Shown here: in pieces, positions 1-5,780 of the stretch
Numbering within the stretch: position 1 is the stretch's first letter
How the letters are laid out: every line of letters starts with the position of its first letter
Source: JAAYAN01 sp964437215
GTDB lineage: Bacteria > Bacteroidota > Ignavibacteria > Ignavibacteriales > Melioribacteraceae
DNA length: 5,780 bases
Direction of reading: 5' to 3'
NCBI GenBank assembly: GCA_964437215.1
Contig: CAYTFZ010000134.1
Span: 1-5,780, forward strand
Notes under the pieces: generated by a model
Told to the model about the DNA's origin: nothing
Databases searched by the model: none
Seen by the model: the letters and a program-made list of their open reading frames with translations, nothing else
Program-made: the position numbers and the translations under genes

Positions 1-756
1 CGAAATAAATGCTGCCATCTTGCAAATATTTGTCTCGGGAATTAAAACCGCATCATTTTTCATTAACGATTTTATTTTTACGGCATCATCAAAATCGCCC
101 GGGCCCCAAAGAATAAGCATCTTAACATTGAAATTATCGGCAATGCCGTCGGCAAATTTTGCAAAAATATCGGCATCGCATTTTTTGGATTGCCAGCCGC
201 CGCTTGGAGAAATACCGCAAATTGCTGTTTTGCCGGGAAATTTATCCTTAATAAAACTTCGTGCAAAATCCATATCGGTGTTGTTAATTCCGAACAAAAG
301 ATGGCTTGAGCTATGCGATAAATTTAATTTTTTCAGGAATTCGAGATGAAGCTGCGCCGCGTGAAATTTTCCGCGTTCTTCAGGTCCTTTTAAATTATAA
401 GCATAATTCCTGCCTTTATAAGGAAATCCCGCTCTGTATTTTGCTCCGCTGAAAAAAGTAAGCAGGGCAGTAGCAGGATTGCTGTAGAAATCGAAAATTA
501 TATCATAATTTCTTTTACGGATTTCTGAAATCTGTTTAATTCTGTTTGCCAAAGATTTCTTTCTGAAAATAATCACTTCTTTTATCAAAGGAATATTTTC
601 AAGGAAATAATTACTCGGTTTTTCCGTTAAAAAATCGATATCAGCTTCAGGAAAATCTTTTTTAAGATTTTCCAAAACAATTGTGGACAGGACAACATCA
701 CCTATACCGCGGAGTTTGATAATTAAAATCTTACGGATTTTATCTTTTTCAATCAT
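1..756 (-). CDS. ADP-heptose:LPS heptosyltransferase-like glycosyltransferase family 9 (3' part off the window)
   Basis: The first 252 residues are visible and no stop is reached, so the C-terminus lies beyond the left edge; family members are usually about 330-360 aa. The N-terminus has the GT9 signature, KILIIKLRGIGDVVLST (residues 9-25), in which G19-D20 matches the conserved Gly-Asp of WaaC/WaaF. The second Rossmann half starts near residue 178 with ISPSGGWQSKKC (182-193), the family's Pro-Ser-x-x-W-x-x-K nucleotide-sugar-binding segment, followed by LILWGPGD (214-221). Members transfer heptose or related sugars from a nucleotide donor to lipid A-core on the cytoplasmic face of the inner membrane; the exact sugar cannot be told here. 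The ATG at 756-754 directly follows the TAA of the MauE-like gene (TAA|ATG). Only a weak AAAGAA lies upstream, so translation is probably coupled to the previous gene. The family call is firm; the specific acceptor is unknown. Confidence 0.9.
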   Translation of the reverse strand, partial: MIEKDKIRKILIIKLRGIGDVVLSTIVLENLKKDFPEADIDFLTEKPSNYFLENIPLIKEVIIFRKKSLANRIKQISEIRKRNYDIIFDFYSNPATALLTFFSGAKYRAGFPYKGRNYAYNLKGPEERGKFHAAQLHLEFLKKLNLSHSSSHLLFGINNTDMDFARSFIKDKFPGKTAICGISPSGGWQSKKCDADIFAKFADGIADNFNVKMLILWGPGDFDDAVKIKSLMKNDAVLIPETNICKMAAFIS

Positions 757-1197
757 TTATTCTTTAACGGATAATTTTGATGAACCGTTTATCTGAAGCA
801 ATATTCCGGCAGCAAGCAGAAGAATATTCTCGAATATTTTTGTTAATCCTACTTTTTGCGCAGCTGCTGTGCCGAAACAGCCGCAGTCTATGTTAAGTCC
901 TCTTGCCAAAGCCGAAATAACTATTGCTATAAATAATATCAGCAGAAAATTAAAAACAAGAGCGGTTTCTTTTACAGAAATTCCAAACAGCATCAGGATG
1001 CCGGCAAATACCTCGAGCCAAGGCAGAAAAACAGCAATTATATTTATGGAAAAATCTGGGAATAACCTGTAATTATCAATTGAAACGCTGAAAGACGAGG
1101 GATCGGCAATTTTTTCAATTCCAGCAAAAATGAATACTGAGGCAACAGTCAATCTTAAAATTAGAAGGAAATATTCGTTATGAAGCATCCGTTTCAT
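757..1197 (-). CDS. MauE/DoxX-like four-helix membrane protein with CxC motif
   Basis: This 146-aa integral membrane protein has four predicted helices at about 10-29, 50-71, 76-98 and 119-136. The pattern FAGIEKIADPSSF (24-36), followed by a Tyr and a Pro-ending segment, is typical of the DoxX/MauE superfamily. IDCGCFG (103-109) carries the C105-x-C107 pair characteristic of MauE-like members. By the positive-inside rule (K2, R3 at the N-terminus) the N-terminus is cytoplasmic, which puts the Cys loop between helices 3 and 4 in the periplasm. MauE in methylamine users supports maturation of disulfide-rich proteins; most relatives have no assigned role, so a thiol-redox function is inference. 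Its ATG overlaps the rhodanese stop (ATGA) and has a good Shine-Dalgarno, AAGGA, 8 nt upstream, which supports this start over Met4. The neighbouring periplasmic rhodanese suggests a shared sulfur or thiol pathway. Confidence 0.85.
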   Translation of the reverse strand: MKRMLHNEYFLLILRLTVASVFIFAGIEKIADPSSFSVSIDNYRLFPDFSINIIAVFLPWLEVFAGILMLFGISVKETALVFNFLLILFIAIVISALARGLNIDCGCFGTAAAQKVGLTKIFENILLLAAGILLQINGSSKLSVKE

Positions 1198-1709
1198 TTT
1201 GATATTCCTTTTTCAATCGGCATATTGCTGTTTTTCCATTCGTTCCAGCCGCCTAAATAAACATATATATCTTCAAATCCCATTTTAGCTAATTTTTGGT
1301 AGAGTCTCACGCTTGTATCGCAGTCATCACCGCCGCAATAAATTATGTAGGAATCACTTTTATCAAGCTTTTTTATATCTTTTTCGTAGCTGTCGGAATC
1401 GTATTCCGGAATATTTACCGAACCTTTAATATGCCCGTCGGAAAAATCCCATTTATCACGCGCATCAATAAAAACCACGCCAAGATTGAAAAGCTTTTCC
1501 GCTTTTGTAAATTTAACTGCTTTTATTTTATCGGAGCTTATTTTTTTGCCTGCTTCATTTTCAAAAACAATTTCCGGTCTTTCAATTGTTAAAGGGATAC
1601 TGTTTTTGGAAAAATTATTATATGCAAACGAAAACAGCGCGCTGAAAATAACAAGGATGAAAATTGTTTTAAACTTCAGTTCCTTCAAATTAAACCTGCT
1701 CTTTATCAT
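1194..1709 (-). CDS. Membrane-anchored periplasmic rhodanese-domain protein
   Basis: This 171-aa protein has an N-terminal hydrophobic segment (about 13-30, after a Lys/Arg-rich start) that is a membrane anchor or uncleaved signal. A single rhodanese domain follows at about 64-166. The domain shows VVFIDARDKWDFSDGHIKGS (78-97) and the fold-typical NIPEY, then the active-site strand YIIYC with catalytic C125, and finally YLGGWNEW (151-158). The loop reads CGGDDCDTS: it has a second cysteine (C130), lacks the Arg of classical CxxGxR loops and is longer. It thus resembles the C-x-G-x-x-C rhodanese subclass and may act on disulfides or persulfides instead of thiosulfate; that is inference. The start chosen is ATG 1709-1707. 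An in-frame TTG one codon upstream (1712-1710) is possible but less likely. The gene overlaps the end of the Rqc2 gene by 20 nt and no clear Shine-Dalgarno precedes the ATG, so coupling is likely. It overlaps the MauE-like gene by 4 nt. Confidence 0.87.
   Translation of the reverse strand: MIKSRFNLKELKFKTIFILVIFSALFSFAYNNFSKNSIPLTIERPEIVFENEAGKKISSDKIKAVKFTKAEKLFNLGVVFIDARDKWDFSDGHIKGSVNIPEYDSDSYEKDIKKLDKSDSYIIYCGGDDCDTSVRLYQKLAKMGFEDIYVYLGGWNEWKNSNMPIEKGISK
1206..1210 (-). promoter_or_regulatory. Ribosome binding site of the MauE-like gene
   Basis: On the minus strand AAGGA lies inside the 3' end of the rhodanese gene, 8 nt before the ATG at 1197. It favours this ATG over the in-frame ATG three codons later. 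Confidence 0.6.
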
Positions 1710-3194
1710 CAATAAATTCGCAATTATCCGGAATTTCCGGTTTTACAAGAACAACATTTTCTTTAAGTACCTGCACCTGTCCCGGAGGCATTCCTTTCTT
1801 TTTAACCACATATTTTGCAAACGTATATATAACAGGCGCAACAGAAGAAGTTTTTGCTTTGCTGTGAAATGCTGCTACCGAGGCGGCTGTTTTAATAATA
1901 TTTTTAGGAACAGCTTCCTTTTTATTTTCGTATCTTAAAACTACATGCGAACCGGCAACAGACCGTGCATGGAACCAATAATCGTTTTGTTTGGCAAACT
2001 TAATGCTTAGTTTATCGTTGCTTTCGCTGTCTTTTCCAACAAAAAGCTGATACTTTCCTTCAATTAAATATTGCTTAAATCTTATTTTTTCTTCATACTT
2101 GTTGTTCATCTTTACGGAAGTCTTTCTTATTTTTAATTCGTCGGCAATTCTTTCAAGTTCTTTCGGGTTATCTTCGTTCTGAATTGTTTCTGATATTCTT
2201 TTTAATTTATCGTAACGCTTTAAGCTGTTTTTGTACAGTTCTTTCGATATTTCGTAATTCTGTTTCTCGTCGCGCGATTTTTCAAAATAATAATCTATAT
2301 TCTGCTGCGGTGATTTTTTCGAATCCAGCTTTATTATTTTTAATTCATTGTTTTCAATATTCTGCACTTCTGCAGAATCGGAACCTTTAACAAGTTTATG
2401 CCGGTTCATCAATAAAAGATTTCCGCATTGTTTGTATTCGTTTTCACGCGATCCTTTGTTGATACGCACTTTTAAATTATTAAGTTTATTAGCCGTTTTC
2501 GACATCTCTGTATCAATAAATTTAACAAGAACTGTTTTTATATCCGAAAGTCTGTTCTTTTTGTAAAATTCTTTAAGATAAAAATTCAACGCCTCAATAT
2601 AGTTATTGAAACAACTAATTTCAGCAGAAACATTTGCGGTTATCCAAGGTTNNNNNNNNNNNNNNNNNNNNNNNNNNNNNNNNNNNNNNNNNNNNNNNNN
2701 NNNNNNNNNNNNNNNNNNNNNNNNNNNNNNNNNNNNNNNNNNNNNNNNNNNTGCGTTTCGTTAAGCAGCGTTTTTATTGAAGTAAGCTCGTTTTCGCTTA
2801 GTTTTTTAAATGTTTCAATTTCACCTGAGTTACTTAAAGCAACAACATTTGTTAAGCTGCCTCTCATTAAAAAGTAAATGCACGATTTAGCAAGTTTTAT
2901 TAAAATAATTCTGTCCGATTCGGCAATAAAAATGCCTTCAATTTTATCGGGCAAAAATCTGCCGAAAAAACTGAAAGTGTTTTTTTTTGCTTTCCGGTGA
3001 GTATCGAGCAAAGTTAAATACGACTGACTGCTGTCGGTAGAAATAAGTATATGATTTTCACTCCGGTTATTATCGCCAAAACGTAATAGCAGTTTGTCCT
3101 TTTCCTGAGTGAAAGTTTCGTAAACAGTTTTATTTATAAGCAGACCGGAAATTTCGCTAACAAGTCTGTTAAGATATAAGTAGTTTCTGTACAT
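1690..3194 (-). CDS. rqcH: Rqc2/RqcH ribosome quality control factor (NFACT family), split by an assembly gap
   Basis: One gene interrupted by 100 N. The N-terminal piece (147 residues, from ATG 3194) is the NFACT-N domain and contains ESDRIILIKL (92-101); its D94-R95 matches the conserved Asp-Arg pair that RqcH needs for tRNA-dependent tailing. The downstream piece (about 319 residues from 2649) has a charged, coiled-coil-like middle, SP-QQN and NEYKQ-GNLLL motifs, and a C-terminal NFACT-R (DUF814) domain at about 2061-1693 with VGKDSESND, YWFHAR and GSHVVLR. RqcH binds 50S subunits carrying stalled peptidyl-tRNA and adds C-terminal alanine tails that mark the chain for proteolysis. The helix-hairpin-helix region must lie in the gap. 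The two visible halves are in different frames only because the N run is a placeholder length. Older annotations call this family fibronectin-binding protein. The ATG directly follows the transporter's TAA. Confidence 0.88.
2652..2751. other. Assembly gap of 100 N inside rqcH
   Basis: Exactly 100 N, a conventional placeholder for an unknown scaffold gap. Coding sequence of the same protein family enters from both sides: ...LLNET just before it and PWITANVSAEI just after it, in minus-strand reading order. The two sides are in frames that fit only if the true gap length leaves remainder 2 on division by 3. By comparison with full-length family members (about 510-570 aa, from general knowledge), something like 50-130 residues are missing, covering the helix-hairpin-helix region. 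Confidence 0.95.
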
Positions 3195-4697
3195 TTATTC
3201 AGTTGCAGCTTTAAGTTTTTTTAGTGCAAACCTTATCATCAGTGCGCCTAAAAAAGCAAATACAACAAGGAGCAGAAAGAACTGCCAAAGCTCCCAGTTT
3301 TGATAAAACCTGCCAACAAACCCCGATAAATAATTTCCGATTGCAGTTGCGCCGAACCAGCCGCCCATCATCAATCCTTTAAGTTTGGGCGGTGCAACTT
3401 TAGATACAAATGATAATCCCATCGGACTGAGATGAAGTTCAGCAATAGTAATCATAAAATACGTTCCTATTAAATAAAACGGAGACACTGTAATTGATGA
3501 TGCGCTGCCGTTAAGTGAATGTACAGCCGGCAACCCGAAAGAAACAAACATCATTATCAGGAAAGAAATACCGGCAAGAAACATTCCTATGCCGATTTTT
3601 GCAGGAGATGACGGTTCTTTTTCTTTTTTATTCAAAAATCCAAAAAATTTAATTAACAATGGAGTAAGAAGTACAATAAACATAGGGTTAAAAGATTGAA
3701 ATTCTTCAGGGGAAATCCGGTTTTGATTACTGTATGATAAATATTTTAAAATTACGACAGTCAATCCCGCTACTATAAATATTAAATTTATAAAATTGTC
3801 TTTTGCGGTTTTCTTTTTATTAAACAGACCTGCAATGCCCAATAAAACAATTATAATAGAAACAAGAGTAACAACATCAAAAAGCAGAAAGGTAAGTTTG
3901 TTTACGTTTTGGTGGGTAAAATCCCTTGCAAACAATGAGAGGGCTGCTCCGTTCTGTTGAAACGCCATCCAGAAGAAAATTACTATACCGAAAATTGTAA
4001 TTAGAGCAAGTATTCTGTCCTTTTCCTGCTTAGGAGTAAGAACAATATCCTTTTCCTCATTTAAGGTATTCTTGGATTGATAATCGGCAGAAATATAATA
4101 TTTCTGGAAAATAAGAAAAACCAAAACAGAAATAATCATTCCGGCTGATGCAATTCCGAAAGCTGCATTGTATCCTGTTGCAAGCGAAAGTCCGAAATTA
4201 TTCATCATATAATCTTTTATGCCCGAAGCAGCAAAAGGAGCGAAAAAAGCACCGACATTAATTCCCATATAAAAGATATTAAATCCTGCATCTTTTAACG
4301 ATTTTTCCGCGTGTCCGTATAAATTTCCAACAAGAACAGAAATATTTGCTTTGAATAAGCCATTACCTAAAGCAACAATTGCAAGTGCAAAATATAAAAA
4401 CAAAGGTTCACTTGTGGGGGTAGCCATTAAAGCATATCCAACGCACATAATAATTGCGCCAATTGTAATGGTTTTTCCGTAGCCAAGAATATTATCTGCC
4501 AGCCAACCGCCAAAAACAGGCGTAAAGTAAACGCCGGCTAAAAATATTCCATAAACATTTGTGGCAGTTGCTTCATCCCACTTAAAATTTTCCTGAAGGT
4601 AATAAACAAATACAGCAAGTGTTGTGTAAAAACCAAATCGTTCCCACATTTCGGTAAAAAACAGGACTTTTAATCCTTTTGGATGTCCTTCAAACAT
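3195..4697 (-). CDS. POT/PTR family proton-coupled oligopeptide transporter
   Basis: This 500-aa inner-membrane transporter of the major facilitator superfamily takes up di- or tripeptides with protons. The family hallmarks are all visible. EMWERFGFY (16-24) is the ExxER proton-coupling motif of helix 1. GGWLADNILGYGKTI (63-77) is PTR2 signature 1. GNGLFKANIS (111-120) carries the conserved helix-4 Lys (K116). FNIFYMGINVGAFFAP (139-154) is PTR2 signature 2. AELHLSPMGLS (419-429) carries the conserved helix-10 Glu (E420). A central Lys-rich loop at about 203-229 joins the two six-helix bundles, and two further helices follow, as expected for a 14-helix bacterial POT. Length is normal and no key residue is missing. 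The ATG at 4697 has a GGGAG ribosome site 6 nt upstream. It is the first gene of the leftward operon and abuts rqcH (TAA|ATG). Substrate preference cannot be read from sequence. Confidence 0.94.
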   Translation of the reverse strand: MFEGHPKGLKVLFFTEMWERFGFYTTLAVFVYYLQENFKWDEATATNVYGIFLAGVYFTPVFGGWLADNILGYGKTITIGAIIMCVGYALMATPTSEPLFLYFALAIVALGNGLFKANISVLVGNLYGHAEKSLKDAGFNIFYMGINVGAFFAPFAASGIKDYMMNNFGLSLATGYNAAFGIASAGMIISVLVFLIFQKYYISADYQSKNTLNEEKDIVLTPKQEKDRILALITIFGIVIFFWMAFQQNGAALSLFARDFTHQNVNKLTFLLFDVVTLVSIIIVLLGIAGLFNKKKTAKDNFINLIFIVAGLTVVILKYLSYSNQNRISPEEFQSFNPMFIVLLTPLLIKFFGFLNKKEKEPSSPAKIGIGMFLAGISFLIMMFVSFGLPAVHSLNGSASSITVSPFYLIGTYFMITIAELHLSPMGLSFVSKVAPPKLKGLMMGGWFGATAIGNYLSGFVGRFYQNWELWQFFLLLVVFAFLGALMIRFALKKLKAATE

Positions 4698-4703
4698 TTC
4701 GAT

Positions 4704-4708
4704 CTCCC
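4704..4708 (-). promoter_or_regulatory. Ribosome binding site of the POT transporter
   Basis: On the minus strand GGGAG lies 6 nt before the ATG at 4697. It is the strongest Shine-Dalgarno in the window and fixes the transporter start. It contrasts with the PASTA gene across the same spacer, which has none. Confidence 0.75.
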
Positions 4709-4733
4709 GGTTTGCCTATAAATTAGCAGATTA

Positions 4734-4764
4734 TTTATAATTTTACATTAAATTTACTGTGCAA
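4734..4764 (-). promoter_or_regulatory. Possible promoter of the leftward operon
   Basis: Reading leftward, TTGCAC (4764-4759) could be a -35 box and TATAAA (4739-4734) a -10 box. The spacer is 19 nt, longer than the ideal 17. Transcription would start near 4727, about 30 nt before the transporter ATG, leaving room for its ribosome site. The region is very AT-rich, so chance matches are easy. Confidence 0.35.
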
Positions 4765-4772
4765 TATAAAAA

Positions 4773-4787
4773 AATATGCTCCATATT
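4773..4787. repeat. 15-bp palindrome in the divergent spacer (possible operator)
   Basis: AATATG-CTC-CATATT is a perfect inverted repeat with 6-bp arms and a 3-nt centre. It sits between the candidate leftward -35 (ends at 4764) and the candidate rightward -35 (starts at 4799), as an operator shared by two divergent promoters would. The AT-rich background makes a chance origin quite possible, and no regulator gene is nearby. Confidence 0.35.
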
Positions 4788-4798
4788 GAAAAGGGAAG

Positions 4799-4827
4799 TT
4801 GTTACAAAAAATTGCTTTTAATATATT
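4799..4827 (+). promoter_or_regulatory. Possible sigma-70-type promoter of the PASTA gene
   Basis: TTGTTA (4799-4804) and TATATT (4822-4827) are separated by exactly 17 nt. Transcription would begin about 7 nt after the -10 box, at or next to the A of the ATG at 4834, giving a leaderless or nearly leaderless mRNA. A Bacteroidetes-type reading (TATATTTA as a poor TAnnTTTG) is also possible and overlaps the same bases. Confidence 0.45.
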
Positions 4828-4833
4828 TACAAA

Positions 4834-5559
4834 ATGAAAAAATTATTAAAGAAAATATTGATATATGCCGCTATTATTTTTGCGGCTGTTATGTTGCTGC
4901 TTTTAACATTCGATAACGTTTATATGCCTTGGGTAGTAAATGAAGACGAAGTTACTGTTCCAAGCGTTATCGGTTTAACAAAAGAACAGGCAATAATTAA
5001 ACTGAAAGACGCCAATTTAAATCCTATTGAAGAAGAACCCCGCGTTAACGATAAGGTTGAAAAAGGGATTGTCTTTTTTCAGAAACCTGTTTCGGGAGCC
5101 GTAGTTAAGGAAAACAGGAGAGTTTACTTTTGCATCAGCGGCGGCGAAAAGCTTGTAAAAATGCCGGTGTTGGAAGGGAAAACTTTACGGGACGCTAAAA
5201 TTACAATTGAACGGTACGAACTTAAATTAGGAAAGGTAATTGAAGTTGAATCCGAATATCCCGAAAACACTGTAATCGGACAAAGCTTAAAAGAAGGCAG
5301 AAATGTTGCCCAGGGTGAAGAGGTGGATATAGAAATAAGCATCGGACCGAAACTCGGACAAATACGCGTGCCTCAGGTTGTGGGGCGTTCGCTTACTGAA
5401 GCCGAAAAAATTATTCGGAACAATTCGCTTGTACCCGGTGAAATTACCTATGTTAATTCGCCCGCATTGTTACCTAACACTATAGTTATTCAGTATCCTG
5501 CCGAAGGGAAACTTGTTGCAATAGGCGACAGTGTTTCGCTGGTTGTAGCAAAGGATTAG
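4834..5559 (+). CDS. Membrane-anchored triple-PASTA-domain protein without a kinase
   Basis: This 241-aa protein has a Lys-rich start, one hydrophobic anchor (about 8-25), and then three PASTA repeats facing the periplasm at about 38-104, 105-173 and 175-240. Each begins with the PASTA pattern of a short strand, Pro, and a helix after Gly: VPSVIGLTKEQA (42-53), MPVLEGKTLRDA (110-121) and VPQVVGRSLTEA (179-190). Each ends in a strand such as VYFCISGG, VDIEISIGP or VSLVVA. PASTA domains bind peptidoglycan or its fragments and are best known from PknB-type kinases and PBP2x. Here there is no kinase or transpeptidase domain, so the protein is probably a wall-binding or sensing accessory; its exact role is unknown. 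No Shine-Dalgarno lies in the 20 nt upstream of the ATG, which is preceded by A-rich sequence. It leads a rightward unit with rpe 9 nt downstream. Confidence 0.88.
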   Translation: MKKLLKKILIYAAIIFAAVMLLLLTFDNVYMPWVVNEDEVTVPSVIGLTKEQAIIKLKDANLNPIEEEPRVNDKVEKGIVFFQKPVSGAVVKENRRVYFCISGGEKLVKMPVLEGKTLRDAKITIERYELKLGKVIEVESEYPENTVIGQSLKEGRNVAQGEEVDIEISIGPKLGQIRVPQVVGRSLTEAEKIIRNNSLVPGEITYVNSPALLPNTIVIQYPAEGKLVAIGDSVSLVVAKD

Positions 5560-5568
5560 AGAAAATTT

Positions 5569-5780
5569 ATGAAATACATTGCCCCATCTTTATTATCTGC
5601 CGATTTTGCTAATCTTGCACAGCAGATAAGAACCGCTGAAATAGGCGGCGCTGATATTATTCACTGTGATGTTATGGACGGACGATTTGTGCCGAATATA
5701 ACATTCGGTCCTTTTATTGTTGAAGCTGTCCGGCGGGTTACTAAACTTCCGCTGGATGTTCATTTAATGATTAAAGACCC
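5569..5780 (+). CDS. rpe: Ribulose-phosphate 3-epimerase (5' part, cut by the right edge)
   Basis: The first 70 codons plus two bases of the next are visible, out of the usual 215-225. The enzyme interconverts ribulose 5-phosphate and xylulose 5-phosphate in the cytosol, in the pentose phosphate or Calvin pathway, using a metal ion in a TIM barrel. IAPSLLSADFANL (4-16) is the typical first strand and loop with the catalytic-site Ser. HCDVMDGRFVPN (32-43) carries the metal ligands H32 and D34, and DVHLMI (63-68) carries H65 and Met67. The partner Asp that acts as the second acid/base lies beyond the window. The ATG is 9 nt after the TAG of the PASTA gene, so the two are probably co-transcribed. 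All key residues expected in this part are present. Confidence 0.95.
   Translation, partial: MKYIAPSLLSADFANLAQQIRTAEIGGADIIHCDVMDGRFVPNITFGPFIVEAVRRVTKLPLDVHLMIKD

Noticed and set aside
20..349. 109-aa plus-strand reading frame at the left edge
   Set aside because: It lies antisense to the heptosyltransferase, whose conserved motifs are on the minus strand.
1710..1712. TTG as the start of the rhodanese gene
   Set aside because: The next codon is ATG (1709-1707) and neither has a clear ribosome site, so the ATG is the simpler choice.
1486..1938. 150-aa plus-strand reading frame across the rhodanese and rqcH genes
   Set aside because: It is antisense to two genes with clear protein families, has no recognisable domain and has low-complexity Phe/Asn/Arg-rich composition.
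1690..2589. A separate 299-aa protein starting at TTG 2589
   Set aside because: The frame stays open and family-like upstream to the N gap (PWITANVSAEI...), and the first codon is TTG with no ribosome site. It is the C-terminal part of rqcH.
2640..3194. A truncated 184-aa protein or pseudogene ending at 2640
   Set aside because: The stop appears only if the 100 N are read as real bases; it is an artefact of placeholder gap length.
4762..4788. Longer inverted repeat CAATAT...ATATTG as a terminator hairpin
   Set aside because: Arms of 6 AT-rich bp with a 15-nt loop are too weak, and no U-tract follows in a sensible position between divergent genes.
5124..5342. 72-aa minus-strand reading frame inside the PASTA gene
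   Set aside because: Shadow of the PASTA repeats with no own signals.

Overview
The window looks like an ordinary chromosomal stretch from an AT-rich Gram-negative bacterium. I infer the Bacteroidota/Chlorobiota side, most likely an Ignavibacteria-type lineage. The reasons are the AT-rich codon use, an LPS-type heptosyltransferase, a short Rqc2/NFACT protein, a MauE-like DoxX protein and a kinase-free PASTA protein, together with some clear Shine-Dalgarno sites, which classical Bacteroidetes mostly lack. This placement is inference, not a database result. A run of exactly 100 N at 2652-2751 shows a draft, scaffolded assembly.

Minus strand, 4697 down to 1: five genes in one direction with no usable intergenic space. 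They are a POT-family peptide transporter (4697-3195), the ribosome-quality-control factor Rqc2/RqcH (3194-1690, interrupted by the N gap), a membrane-anchored rhodanese (1709-1194), a MauE/DoxX-like membrane protein with a CxC motif (1197-757), and a family 9 glycosyltransferase (756 to beyond the left edge). Two junctions are directly abutting TAA|ATG, one is ATGA, and one is a 20-nt overlap. I see no internal terminator, so this is very probably one transcript.

Divergent spacer, 4698-4833 (136 bp): it carries the transporter's ribosome binding site, a possible promoter for each direction and a 15-bp palindrome between them. The rightward promoter candidate would start transcription at, or next to, the start codon of the PASTA gene, so that mRNA may be leaderless.

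Plus strand, 4834 to 5780: a membrane-anchored protein with three PASTA repeats and no kinase domain, followed after 9 nt by the first third of ribulose-phosphate 3-epimerase (rpe), cut by the right edge.

How the genes relate: the rhodanese and the MauE-like protein form a plausible functional pair, because both put cysteines on the predicted periplasmic side of the inner membrane. The other operon members (peptide uptake, rescue of stalled ribosomes, LPS core assembly) have no obvious shared pathway. No CRISPR array, tRNA, rRNA, insertion sequence or phage gene was seen. I did not find a clearly new multi-gene system; the most interesting points are the periplasmic thiol pair, the possible leaderless promoter and the gap-split Rqc2.
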